A stretch of 31,156 bases of DNA from JBBIRM01 sp037441765 (lineage in GTDB: Bacteria > Desulfobacterota > BSN033 > UBA1163): the NCBI GenBank assembly GCA_037441765.1, contig JBBIRM010000016.1, forward strand, positions 1 through 31,156, in the 5' to 3' direction. This document shows, in pieces, positions 24,093-31,156 of the stretch. The position numbers were made by a program, and so were the translations under genes. Within the stretch, counting starts at the first letter, position 1, and every line of letters begins with the position of its first letter. Under the pieces are notes generated by a model. It saw only the letters and a list, made by a program, of their open reading frames with translations, searched no databases and had not been told where the DNA came from.

Positions 24093-24145
24093 TCACCCTT
24101 TGCCAAAGGGTGAATACGTTAACTCCTCCCTTTAACAAAGGGAGG
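24093..24145. repeat. Two tandem perfect hairpins
   Basis: TCACCCTTTGCCAAAGGGTGA (24093-24113; arms of 9 bases, 3-base loop; quoted here as two arms around GCC) and CCTCCCTTT-AAC-AAAGGGAGG (24125-24145) stand 11 bases apart between bioB and the DUF1841 gene. Neither is followed by a T run, so ordinary rho-independent termination is doubtful. They resemble dispersed purine/pyrimidine palindromes found between genes in related genomes. Confidence 0.5.
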
Positions 24146-24192
24146 TCGGGATGGAATTTAAAAAGAATTTTAAAGGGCTTATTCAGAAATAT

Positions 24193-24221
24193 TTTACTAA
24201 AAATTTACTAAATTATATAAT
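24193..24221 (+). promoter_or_regulatory. Sigma70-type promoter of the DUF1841 gene
   Basis: TTTACT (24193-24198), a 17-base spacer and a perfect TATAAT (24216-24221). The predicted start lies near 24228, with an AGGAAAGGAG ribosome site before the ATG at 24254. Confidence 0.65.
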
Positions 24222-24253
24222 ATGTTTTAAGAATTTTTAGGAAAGGAGCAGAG

Positions 24254-25678
24254 ATGATTGATTCAATATTGGGACTATTTCGAGGAGAAAATCGGAGGTA
24301 CCTTCATAGGATCTGGGAAAAGGCCCAAAGGGGAGAATTAGGAGGGTTAGATGAGGAGGAACAAAGTCTCGCAAAAATCATGCTTGACCATTCTGACGTA
24401 TATTTTAATCAGTTTGAATTTGCGGATGTTCTGGCTGATAGAGAATTCGATCCAGAAAGAGAGGTCAATCCGTTTCTCCATATTACCCTCCACGCTATTG
24501 TAGAAAAACAACTCAAGGACCGTGACCCTATTGAAGCATTCCAATTTTATAATGCCATGCTAAGAAATAAGTGTAATCGGCACGAAGCCATTCATCTTCT
24601 TATTGGAATATTTATTAAATTTATATTTCCTATTTTAAAGGAAGGAGGAAAATTTTCACTCGATCATTACCGTTATCTTCTTAAGAAATATAAATTTAGA
24701 AGGCCGGAAAAGATCCCTGAACTTTTAGGAAAAGAGCCCGATCCCATCATAGACAATGAGATAAAGTCAGAGAATTTAGAGATTTTTGATGAGATTCAAG
24801 CCGCATTAAGTAGTCAGGATTTTAGGTCGATTGAAGAGGTCCAATCTTTTCTCGATGATTTAACTTCAAAGAAAAACGCGGAACCAATTCCAGAATTCCT
24901 CGGTTTATCACCTGAGCAGATGTATAGAGTCCTTCATACCCCTTTTGCTGAAATTACGGATATCCTCACATTCAATAGAGACCTTTCCAAGAAAGACATT
25001 CTCAATGCCCCTATCGTTAAAGAAACGATGTATTTTTTAAAAAGGCTAAGTGAACTTCAACCGTTAAGGGCTACGGCTAAAGGCAATCTCCCTCAAGCCT
25101 TTGTTCGGGAGATGCATGAAAAATTTTCTGAACGTCCTTTCTACCCATTTAAAATAAGATCTGAAGAAGAGGATCAAAAAATCTTAGCGCTTCGCCATAT
25201 CCTTGAGATGATGGGTTGGATTAAGAAAAGAAATCAAAAATTTTCACTAACTAAAAGGGGAGACAGTGTTGTCCAAAACGGATTTAGTGTTGATGATTTT
25301 TTCCTTCTGCTCGAAACCTATACCAGAAGATTTAACTGGTCTTTTAGAGATTTCTATCCTCAACTTGAAATTATTCAAGAGGGGTTTTTATTTTCCTGTT
25401 ATCTCCTTTATAAAAAGGCTAAGGATTATATCCAAACCTATGAAATCTCAAATTATTTTATCAAGGCTTTTCCAGGAGTCCTGGATGAGGTTCAAGAATT
25501 TTCTTTTTGGAAACCAGAAGAGGAAGTTTCCGAAGCCTTCTGCCTTAGGTTTATTGACAGGTTCTGTAATTATTTTGGATTGGTGACAATTGAAAAAGAA
25601 GGGAAATTTTATAATTATTCCAAATCCTCTGTCAAGATAACTCCTTTTTTTGAAAAACTATTTCGTTGGAGTCTATAA
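24254..25678 (+). CDS. DUF1841-containing protein with a long C-terminal extension
   Basis: 474-residue protein of unknown function. Residues 1 to about 140 match the pattern of DUF1841 (RRYLHRIWEKAQ, LAKIMLDHSDVY, VNPFLHITLHAIVEKQL, NRHEAIHLLIGIF); members of that family are usually free-standing small proteins. The remaining ~330 residues are unrelated to it: a charged linker, a helical stretch with QAFVREMHEKFSERP, then a part resembling a winged-helix (ILEMMGWIKKRNQKFSLTKRGDSVV) and an aromatic-rich C-terminus (ETYTRRFNWSFRDFYPQ). No signal peptide, membrane helix or catalytic motif is seen. It has its own promoter and stands alone between bioB and a convergent small gene. Confidence 0.75.
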   Translation: MIDSILGLFRGENRRYLHRIWEKAQRGELGGLDEEEQSLAKIMLDHSDVYFNQFEFADVLADREFDPEREVNPFLHITLHAIVEKQLKDRDPIEAFQFYNAMLRNKCNRHEAIHLLIGIFIKFIFPILKEGGKFSLDHYRYLLKKYKFRRPEKIPELLGKEPDPIIDNEIKSENLEIFDEIQAALSSQDFRSIEEVQSFLDDLTSKKNAEPIPEFLGLSPEQMYRVLHTPFAEITDILTFNRDLSKKDILNAPIVKETMYFLKRLSELQPLRATAKGNLPQAFVREMHEKFSERPFYPFKIRSEEEDQKILALRHILEMMGWIKKRNQKFSLTKRGDSVVQNGFSVDDFFLLLETYTRRFNWSFRDFYPQLEIIQEGFLFSCYLLYKKAKDYIQTYEISNYFIKAFPGVLDEVQEFSFWKPEEEVSEAFCLRFIDRFCNYFGLVTIEKEGKFYNYSKSSVKITPFFEKLFRWSL

Positions 25679-25718
25679 TTATTGGGGAGGGGTTGAACCT
25701 GGAGATCAAGATCAAAAA

Positions 25719-25931
25719 TTATTTAGGTTTCTTTCGGGTGTAGATGGTTTTGTAGCGTTGGGGATTGACGGAAATACAACTTGTGCATTCTTCCGAAGAG
25801 GGATCAACCGGTTCAAGAAGGACTTCAAAACCAAGTTCTCGATATTGCTCTGACATCTCTGAAAGTCGGGGCTCATCGATCGTAAATCTCTTTTCCCAGC
25901 CTTCCTTCTTAAGTTCTTCTTCCCGTGTCAT
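25719..25931 (-). CDS. Conserved-looking small protein with CxxC motif
   Basis: 70 residues, MTREEELKKEGWEKRFTIDE at the start, ending in YKTIYTRKKPK. Highly charged, no signal peptide or membrane segment. A CTSC pair in the middle could bind metal or form a disulfide. The LGFEVLLEPVDPS stretch looks like a strand-turn motif of a compact fold. AAGG-type ribosome site 9 bases before the ATG supports translation. It converges on the DUF1841 gene (40 bases between stops) and diverges from moeA. I do not recognise the family. Confidence 0.6.
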   Translation of the reverse strand: MTREEELKKEGWEKRFTIDEPRLSEMSEQYRELGFEVLLEPVDPSSEECTSCISVNPQRYKTIYTRKKPK

Positions 25932-25993
25932 CTCTTAAACCTTCTTCAACCCACCCTCTTCCTCTCGAAGGGCGAAAGATGAAAAATGATCTT

Positions 25994-26022
25994 TTGTCGT
26001 AGGCCATCTTTTATGTTATATA
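25994..26022 (+). promoter_or_regulatory. Putative promoter of moeA-mobB
   Basis: TTGTCG (25994-25999), a 17-base spacer, TATATA (26017-26022), then GAGGAAAG and the moeA ATG at 26053. The -35 match is only partial. Confidence 0.35.
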
Positions 26023-26052
26023 AAATATAATTGAGGAAAGATATTTTTTGCA

Positions 26053-27267
26053 ATGGTCTCTGTAGAGGAAGCATTAGAAAAGATTCTCTCTTTTATCAAG
26101 CCCTTAGGAGCAGAAAAGGTTTCGATCATTGATGCCCTCGGGAGGGTGATTGCAGAGGACATATATGCTAACAGGAATATACCTCCCCTGGATAATTCTG
26201 CAATGGATGGATATGCGGTTAGATTGGAGGATGTAAGAACCGCCTCAAAAGATCATCCTGTAAAATTAGAGGTCATCGAGGATTTACCAGCGGGGTTTAT
26301 CTCGAAGAAGACCCTCCAAAATGGTCAGGCTATCCGGATCATGACGGGCGCCCCCATTCCTAAGGGGGCAGACCATGTCGTCCCTGTTGAAGATACAAGA
26401 AAGGAAGGAGAATTTGTCTACATCCTAAATGTTTTTCCCAAGGAAAAGAATATTCGCAGGGCGGGCGAGGATGTAAAGAAGGGAGAACTCATCGTCTCCA
26501 GGGGGGATCTCATCCGACCTCCAGAGGTGGGGATGATTGCCTCCGTGGGCCGATCCTTTGTTTCAGTTTATCAGAGGCCCCTTGTTGCTATCCTTTGCAC
26601 AGGAGAAGAACTTGTAGATGTGGATGGGCCTCTGGAGGACTGGAAGATCGTTTCCAGCAATTCCTATACCCTTTCTGCTCAGGTGAAGGATTGCGGGGCC
26701 ATCCCTCTCCCCTTGGGAATTGCCAAAGATGAGAAGGCAGATATAGAGGAGAAATTTAGACAGGGCTTGCGAGCAGATGTCATAATCTCTTCTGCTGGAG
26801 TCTCAGTGGGCGATTACGATTTTGTCAAGGAGACCCTTAAGGATTTGGGAATGGAGACGATCTTTTGGAAAGTGGCTATGAAGCCAGGAAGACCAATTAC
26901 CTTTGGGAGGATTGGAGAGAAGCCCGTATTTGGGCTCCCTGGTAATCCTGTCTCGTCGATGGTTTCTTTTGAACAATTTGTAAGGCCTTCGCTTCTGAAG
27001 ATGATGGGTCACCGACAGATATTTCGTCCTGTGATCGAGGCAGTCCTTAAGGAGGATATAAAAGAGAAGAAAGGGAGGCGCCATTTTATTCGTGGCATGG
27101 TCAGTTTTGAGAATGGCTCATATTTTGTGACAACGACAGGCCCTCAAGGCTCAGGGATATTGAAATCCATGGTTAAAGCAAACGGTTTAATCATCATCCC
27201 CGAGGACAAGGAGTTGGTAAAGGCAGGGGAGAGGGTAAAGGTACAATTGCTGGATAGAAATTTTTAA
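26053..27267 (+). CDS. moeA: Molybdopterin molybdotransferase MoeA
   Basis: 404-residue enzyme inserting molybdate (or tungstate) into adenylated molybdopterin, the last step of Moco synthesis. PLDNSAMDGYAV near residue 50 is the hallmark of MoeA; TGAPIPKGADHVVPVED, SSAGVSVGDYDFVKE and PGNPVSSMVSFEQFVRP follow in order, and domain IV ends the chain. ATG 26053 follows GAGGAAAG at a longer than usual distance. mobB lies just downstream, and the convergent transporter operon supplies the metal, forming a Mo/W module. Confidence 0.95.
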   Translation: MVSVEEALEKILSFIKPLGAEKVSIIDALGRVIAEDIYANRNIPPLDNSAMDGYAVRLEDVRTASKDHPVKLEVIEDLPAGFISKKTLQNGQAIRIMTGAPIPKGADHVVPVEDTRKEGEFVYILNVFPKEKNIRRAGEDVKKGELIVSRGDLIRPPEVGMIASVGRSFVSVYQRPLVAILCTGEELVDVDGPLEDWKIVSSNSYTLSAQVKDCGAIPLPLGIAKDEKADIEEKFRQGLRADVIISSAGVSVGDYDFVKETLKDLGMETIFWKVAMKPGRPITFGRIGEKPVFGLPGNPVSSMVSFEQFVRPSLLKMMGHRQIFRPVIEAVLKEDIKEKKGRRHFIRGMVSFENGSYFVTTTGPQGSGILKSMVKANGLIIIPEDKELVKAGERVKVQLLDRNF

Positions 27268-27304
27268 TTTGAAGAGTATCAAAAATGGAATAAGGGATTA
27301 TATT

Positions 27305-27799
27305 ATGATTCCTATAATTTCTATCGTTGGTAAGTCAGATAGTGGGAAGACGACCTTGATTGAAAAATTGGTCCCCGAATTGACTCGTCGAGGCTATCGA
27401 ATTGCCACAGTCAAACATGATATACATGGCTTTGATGTTGACAGGGAGGGGAAGGATAGCTGGCGACATAAACAGGCAGGTGCCCATACCGTTGTCATCT
27501 CATCCCCTAAAAAGGTTGCCTTGATCCGCGATGTAGAAAAGGACTTAACCCTTGCTGAACTACGAGAAAAACTGATCCAGGATGTTGATTTGATTCTTTC
27601 AGAAGGCTATAAGAAAGATGTCCAGCCAAAGATCGAGGTCTTTAGAAAGGATAAGCATAAAGAACTTTTATGTACAAAGGAAGATAACCTTATTGCAATT
27701 GTTTCGGATAAAAATTTTGATGTGGGGGTCAGGTGTTTCTTTTTAGATGACATCAAAGGATTGGCCGATTTTATAGAAGAAAGATTTCTTAAATATTAA
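27305..27799 (+). CDS. mobB: Molybdopterin-guanine dinucleotide biosynthesis protein MobB
   Basis: 164-residue P-loop GTPase that assists MobA in forming the guanine dinucleotide form of the cofactor. Walker A GKSDSGKTTL is at residues 9-18; TVKHDIHGFDVDREGKDSWR with the conserved His-Asp, and ILSEGYKK are family motifs. An in-frame TTG at 27269 would add 12 residues; ATG 27305 with AAGGGA upstream matches the family start. mobA is not in this window. Its TAA stop and that of the opposing ABC ATPase share the four bases TTAA (27796-27799). Confidence 0.92.
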   Translation: MIPIISIVGKSDSGKTTLIEKLVPELTRRGYRIATVKHDIHGFDVDREGKDSWRHKQAGAHTVVISSPKKVALIRDVEKDLTLAELREKLIQDVDLILSEGYKKDVQPKIEVFRKDKHKELLCTKEDNLIAIVSDKNFDVGVRCFFLDDIKGLADFIEERFLKY

Positions 27800-28890
27800 C
27801 CAATCACCCAGAGGGATTCGTCACGAAGGGCGATCTTGATAGTTTTCCCAATAGAAAGGTTGAGATTTCTAAAGGCATAGTTGGGTATAGAGATCTCAAA
27901 GGGAATCTTTCCCTCCCTGGTTTGAAAAGAGACTGAGTGATATCCTCCCCGATCAAGGATATCGATGATCTCACCCTCAAAGATATTTCTCTTTAAGGAT
28001 TCCTTAATGGGTTTTCCTTCTCTTATGATCATCACCTCTTCGGGTCTTATAAAAAGGTCAACCTCTTTACCCACCTCCATCTGGCTTAGTGTCCCGATCA
28101 TCGGGACTGAGAAGTTTAGACCATTTGTTTTAAGGATCCATCGTTGAGAAGTGTGATCCAGCATCAAAATTTTCGACCTAAAAAGGTTTTTTAAACCCAA
28201 AAATTGGGCAACCTTCTTAGATTTTGGCCTAAGGAAGATTTCATCCCTTTTCCCAACCTGTTCAATCTTGCCATCGATGAAGATAGAGATTCTATCTCCT
28301 AAGAGATAAGCATCTTCAAAGTCGTGGGTGACATAGAGGATAGTAGGATGAAATGATTGATGAAGGGTTTTCATCAATTGCTGGATTTCGACTTTAATTG
28401 ATGGGTCAAGGCCTGTAAGGGGTTCATCTAATAAAAGGAGCTTTGGTTTTGGGGCAAGGGCTCGAAGAAGAGCAACCCTCTTCTTTTCACCTCCACTGAG
28501 GTTGACCGGATATCGCTTCAGAAGATGCTCAATTTTGGTAACCCGAATGAGGGCCTGGATATAGGCTTCATAGTCTCGAAGGGGTAGATTTTTAATCCTA
28601 ATTCCGTAGATAATATTTTCTAAGACATTCAGATGGGGGAACAGGGCTAAATCCTGTGGGACATAAGAAATTTCCCTCTTTTCAGGATAAAGGTTTTGAA
28701 CCTCTTTTCCATTGATCCAGATCCTTCCCTCTCTTGGTTTGTGAAGACCGATTATGGATTCGAGGATCAGTGTTTTTCCACTTCCTGTAGGCCCAAGGAG
28801 GAAATGGAACTCTCCCTCTTCAATTTCTATATCAAGATTGAAAAGCCCAAAGGATTTAAGAAGAATGGTAAGCCTTTCTATCTTAATCAT
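27796..28890 (-). CDS. Molybdate/tungstate ABC transporter ATP-binding protein (ModC/WtpC-type)
   Basis: 364-residue ATPase driving import of molybdate or tungstate. Walker A GPTGSGKT lies near residue 32, the ABC signature LSGGEKKRVALLRAL and Walker B LLLLDEPLTGLD follow, with the switch His in THDFEDAYLL. The C-terminal ~120 residues (RPEEVMIIREGKP..., GEIIDILDRGGYHSVSF) form a TOBE/MOP-like domain which in ModC and WtpC binds the oxyanion and inhibits transport. A longer frame from 28950 is rejected: ATG 28890 overlaps the permease stop by 8 bases (ATGATTAA), indicating coupling. Confidence 0.9.
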   Translation of the reverse strand: MIKIERLTILLKSFGLFNLDIEIEEGEFHFLLGPTGSGKTLILESIIGLHKPREGRIWINGKEVQNLYPEKREISYVPQDLALFPHLNVLENIIYGIRIKNLPLRDYEAYIQALIRVTKIEHLLKRYPVNLSGGEKKRVALLRALAPKPKLLLLDEPLTGLDPSIKVEIQQLMKTLHQSFHPTILYVTHDFEDAYLLGDRISIFIDGKIEQVGKRDEIFLRPKSKKVAQFLGLKNLFRSKILMLDHTSQRWILKTNGLNFSVPMIGTLSQMEVGKEVDLFIRPEEVMIIREGKPIKESLKRNIFEGEIIDILDRGGYHSVSFQTREGKIPFEISIPNYAFRNLNLSIGKTIKIALRDESLWVIG

Positions 28891-29659
28891 ATTTGTATAC
28901 CTTCCCTGTAAGTCGTATCCCATAAAGGGTCGCGAGTCCAAGGAAAACAAGGGTGAGGATCAGAATGATGGCCTTCTCTATATTTGCAGAAGCCAATGCT
29001 GTAAAAATGGCAATGGGCATGGTTTCGGTCTTACCAGGCATAGCCCCCGCAAGGGTAACCGTGGCTCCAAATTCACCGATCGCCTTTGCCCAGGAAAGTA
29101 TGACAGAGGCCAATAGTCCTTTGAAGGCAAGAGGGAGGGTAATTCGATAGAAGGCCTGCCAGGAGGAGGAGCCAAGGGAACGAGCCACTGCTTCGTATCT
29201 TGGAGATATTTCATCCAGGGATGCCTTCATCAGTCGAGTTGCAAGACCTGCAATGGTGGCAAATTGGGCTAAGACGATTCCAGGGACTTCAAAAACGAAA
29301 AGGATGCCTTTTTCTTGAATCAACTCCCCTAAGGGTGTGTTGAAGAAGATGAGAAATGATGCCCCTAAGGCAATGGGTGAGACGATCATAGGGATTTCTA
29401 AAAATGTATCGATAACCCTTTTCCCTACAAATTCGTAACGGGATAGGGCATAGGCAGAGGGAAGCCCTATGAGGATGGCAAAAAGTGTGGCTATGGTAGC
29501 AGTAATTAGGCTTAATCGAATAGAATAAAGAGTAAATGGATTTATTAAGGCTTCCCAGAATCCCTTTCCCCCAACAAAATAGAAGAGGGAAAGAATGAGT
29601 CCCAGATAAAACGAAAAAATGAATATCGAGGTCCCAATCATCGTTGTGCGAAAATTCAT
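28883..29659 (-). CDS. Molybdate/tungstate ABC transporter permease (ModB/WtpB-type)
   Basis: 258-residue inner-membrane permease with about five to six hydrophobic helices. The cytoplasmic EAA-type loop that docks onto the ATPase reads EAVARSLGSSSWQAFYRITLP, split by the conserved glycine, followed by KAIGEFGATVTLAG, which is characteristic of molybdate/sulfate-type permeases. ATG 29659 overlaps the binding-protein stop as ATGA, with GGAGG 11 bases upstream; ATG 29677 is a less likely alternative. Middle gene of the operon. Confidence 0.9.
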   Translation of the reverse strand: MNFRTTMIGTSIFIFSFYLGLILSLFYFVGGKGFWEALINPFTLYSIRLSLITATIATLFAILIGLPSAYALSRYEFVGKRVIDTFLEIPMIVSPIALGASFLIFFNTPLGELIQEKGILFVFEVPGIVLAQFATIAGLATRLMKASLDEISPRYEAVARSLGSSSWQAFYRITLPLAFKGLLASVILSWAKAIGEFGATVTLAGAMPGKTETMPIAIFTALASANIEKAIILILTLVFLGLATLYGIRLTGKVYKYD

Positions 29660-30528
29660 TTCTTGAATGTCCTCCATTCATTGGGAAGTTTGTATTCGCC
29701 ACCTACGGGAGTATTTGGATTAGTAAATTGACGAGCCTCATGGATTTCCATCAGGTAATGATATTTTCGAAACAGGGTTTTAGCTTGGTGAGAGATAAGA
29801 AAGTCGATAAATTGCTGGGCGATATTTCTATCCTTAGTGAATTTTGAAATGGCAATCGGGATATAGCCAATCCTTGGTATTTCATCGGGTTTTAAATAGA
29901 CCGTTTCGATCCTATCTGGATCCCAATAGTGGAATACCCTCCAACCAATGACCGCATCGACTGCCCTAAGAGAGACGACATTTGCTGTTTTTTCACAACT
30001 CTCAGTATAATTAACCAAATTCTTTTTAAGGTTTTCTTTTTCTGTGGGGGTTAGGTTCTTTTCAATGATTTCCACTGCATAGGCTCCAACACAGACCATT
30101 TCTGGGTTGGCAATAGCCACACGTATTCCTTTCTTTGTAAGGTCTTTTAGAGAATTTATCTTCTTAGGATTCCCTTTCTGGACATTAATGGATGGGATGA
30201 GATAGACAACAATCTTCTCAGTTTCAGGCAATACAAGTCCTTCATTCTTTGCAACCTCCATAAAATCAGAAGATCCTGGAAAGTAAAGGTCCCCTCTCTT
30301 TAACAATTTCATCTGGGAAAGAACAAAACCTGAACCCCCGAAAGTCAAATCCACTGTTATGCCAGATTTATTTTGAAAGGCCTTTGCCACTTCCTCTGTT
30401 GCAGGTTTACTTGCCGCACCGGCAAAAATCAATATCTTTTTTGAAGAGGAATCACTATTTGGGGCAATAAATAGGATTAAAAAAATTGTGGTCCATAGAA
30501 ATTTTATTACTTTGCTCTCTTTTTCCAT
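29656..30528 (-). CDS. Molybdate/tungstate-type extracellular substrate-binding protein (ModA-like)
   Basis: 290-residue periplasmic binding protein. A signal peptide covers about residues 1-27 (lysines, then FLWTTIFLILFIA). The mature part starts with KILIFAGAASKPATEE, a type II binding-protein strand and oxyanion-binding loop similar to ModA; LYFPGSSDFMEVAKNEGLV and VVSLRAVDAVIGWR are typical of this group. It lacks the TTTS motif of TupA. Molybdate and tungstate cannot be separated from sequence. ATG 30528 has AGAGGAGG just upstream and overlaps the 3' end of the regulator gene by 22 bases. Confidence 0.87.
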   Translation of the reverse strand: MEKESKVIKFLWTTIFLILFIAPNSDSSSKKILIFAGAASKPATEEVAKAFQNKSGITVDLTFGGSGFVLSQMKLLKRGDLYFPGSSDFMEVAKNEGLVLPETEKIVVYLIPSINVQKGNPKKINSLKDLTKKGIRVAIANPEMVCVGAYAVEIIEKNLTPTEKENLKKNLVNYTESCEKTANVVSLRAVDAVIGWRVFHYWDPDRIETVYLKPDEIPRIGYIPIAISKFTKDRNIAQQFIDFLISHQAKTLFRKYHYLMEIHEARQFTNPNTPVGGEYKLPNEWRTFKK

Positions 30529-30890
30529 AGCCTCCTCTTATGGGATAGAGAAATGTTAAAAGAAGAGTCAAAATGTTTTTTGAAAATCCTGGTGAGAGAC
30601 TCTTTTACCTCTTTCTGAAATTTCTGATATTGACCCATCAGGTCTTTGGCCTCAGGGGTGAGCAACGAACCTCCTCCAGAGACCCCTCCTACTTTTTTAT
30701 CTAAAAGCGCAAATCCAAGTCTTCCTTCCAATATCTGGATTAGACGCCATGCCTTACTTTAAGACATGTTCATCTGGCCTGCAGCCTTTCTGAGGGAGCC
30801 TGTTTTTTTAATCTTCTTCAGGAGCTCATAGGGACCATTCCCAAAGGCCTTTCCATTCTGATCAAGCCAAACCTTATATGCCACCCTCAT
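30507..30890 (-). pseudogene. ModE-like (LysR-type HTH) regulator with in-frame stop codon
   Basis: Reading from ATG 30890 gives 43 residues, a TAA at 30761-30759, and then continues in the same frame to 30507 with convincing ModE N-terminal-domain sequence: YELLKKIKKTGSLRKAAGQM, NMS-stop-SKAWRLIQILEGRLG, then GGVSGGGSLLTPEAKDLM. In relatives the position of the stop is a Tyr (MSYxxAW), one base change from TAA. The stop lies in the recognition helix, so the truncated product would not bind DNA. Total length would be 127 residues, the size of free-standing ModE HTH proteins (TunR-like). It heads the Mo/W transporter operon and overlaps its first gene. Either a recent nonsense mutation or a base error. 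Confidence 0.82.
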
Positions 30891-30894
30891 TTTT

Positions 30895-30924
30895 TACCGT
30901 TATCCTTATACGAGAATAACGATA
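30895..30924. promoter_or_regulatory. Inverted repeat resembling a ModE-type operator
   Basis: TACCGTTATCC (30895-30905) and GAATAACGATA (30914-30924) form an 11-base imperfect inverted repeat (9 of 11 matched) around 8 bases, four bases upstream of the regulator ATG at 30890. CGTTAT...ATAACG half-sites recall known ModE boxes. It would allow control of the regulator and the whole transporter operon. Confidence 0.5.
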
Positions 30925-30958
30925 ATTCAATTTTTATTATCTGTCAAGAATCCTAAAA

Positions 30959-31043
30959 GAGACTTCTAAAAAACTCCTTGAAAGACTTTTTCACCCACCT
31001 CCCCACTCTAAAAATCCTTTTTAAATACTTTTTCAGAAGTCTC
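30959..31043. repeat. Inverted repeat with 9-base perfect outer arms
   Basis: GAGACTTCT (30959-30967) and AGAAGTCTC (31035-31043) are exact inverted repeats; the match continues imperfectly inward (AAAAAACT against the complement of ACTTTTTC). It lies in the 266-base stretch between the regulator gene and the window end, which holds no gene I can support. It could be a terminator of an upstream gene or an element end. Confidence 0.45.
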
Positions 31044-31098
31044 TAAAGAAAAAATCATTCTCGCAGAGGCTGAACCCAGTAAAATTTATTGTTAGCTA

Positions 31099-31136
31099 AA
31101 GTTTAAAAGTGCACTCTTTAAGTTTTAAAAGTGCAC
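31099..31136. repeat. Tandem direct repeat AAGTTT(T)AAAAGTGCAC
   Basis: AAGTTTAAAAGTGCAC (31099-31114) and AAGTTTTAAAAGTGCAC (31120-31136) differ by one T and stand five bases apart, near the right edge. Repeated short terminal motifs of this sort occur at ends of some insertion sequences (for example IS21 relatives), but the neighbouring sequence is not in the window. Confidence 0.45.
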
Positions 31137-31156
31137 CACTTCTGATCTCCTCTCCC

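Noticed and set aside
30507..30890. Recoding (for example selenocysteine) at the internal stop of the ModE-like gene
   Set aside because: The codon is TAA, not TGA, and the expected residue is Tyr; no recoding route is known for this.
1..31156. CRISPR arrays, tRNA and rRNA genes
   Set aside because: No regularly spaced repeats with unique spacers, and no cloverleaf or rRNA-like sequence, were noticed in either strand by eye; a tRNAscan/Infernal run would be decisive.

Overview
This window reads as a chromosomal stretch from an anaerobic, Gram-negative (diderm) bacterium, most likely a deltaproteobacterium (Desulfobacterota or a close relative). The outer membrane is implied by a heptose-7-phosphate kinase and an LptE lipoprotein. 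An anaerobic, sulfur-oriented life is implied by a DUF39/NIL-ferredoxin homocysteine pair, LarE, a KamA-type radical SAM enzyme and a Mo/W uptake and cofactor module. The lineage is inferred from gene content and order only; no rRNA or tRNA gene was recognised.

Layout: (1) 1-898, minus strand: a TauE/SafE exporter cut by the window edge, preceded by a ribbon-helix-helix (RHH) regulator whose likely operator fills its own promoter spacer. (2) 1042-2998: nucleotide-sugar epimerase and heptose kinase. (3) 3089-3301: dodecin on the minus strand. (4) 3713-6659: xerC-hslV-hslU. (5) 6766-10138: argB-argD-argG, with no argF between them. (6) 10226-13467: leuS and lptE. (7) 13470-16119: efp, epmA and a convergent KamA/EpmB-type gene, an EF-P lysylation cassette. 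(8) 16279-24049: a run of sulfur genes: Rrf2 regulator, cysK, DUF39 protein, NIL-ferredoxin, mnmA, larE, a ThiI-like PP-loop protein and bioB. (9) 24254-25931: a DUF1841-containing protein of unknown role and a convergent 70-residue protein. (10) 26053-30890: moeA and mobB facing a Mo/W-type ABC transporter operon (ATPase, permease, binding protein) headed by a ModE-like regulator gene carrying an in-frame TAA.

The most notable non-coding content is a family of three near-identical 227-228 bp elements (3392-3618, 17781-18008, 19839-20066), all in the same orientation, with imperfect terminal inverted repeats and a long internal palindrome but no transposase gene. The third copy is flanked by a perfect 8-bp duplication that includes the mnmA start codon: it appears to have landed on that start codon, recreated it, and now supplies the Shine-Dalgarno-like sequence next to it. 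A second, smaller family of TTCGGA-type inverted repeats lies between genes in the arg-leuS-lptE region and appears to have been absorbed into the 5' end of lptE.

Most genes are ordinary housekeeping genes. I did not find a clearly new defence or biosynthetic system. The best leads are the non-autonomous element family, the sulfur-transfer gene run with its THUMP-less ThiI-like protein, the DUF1841 fusion and the interrupted ModE-like regulator.
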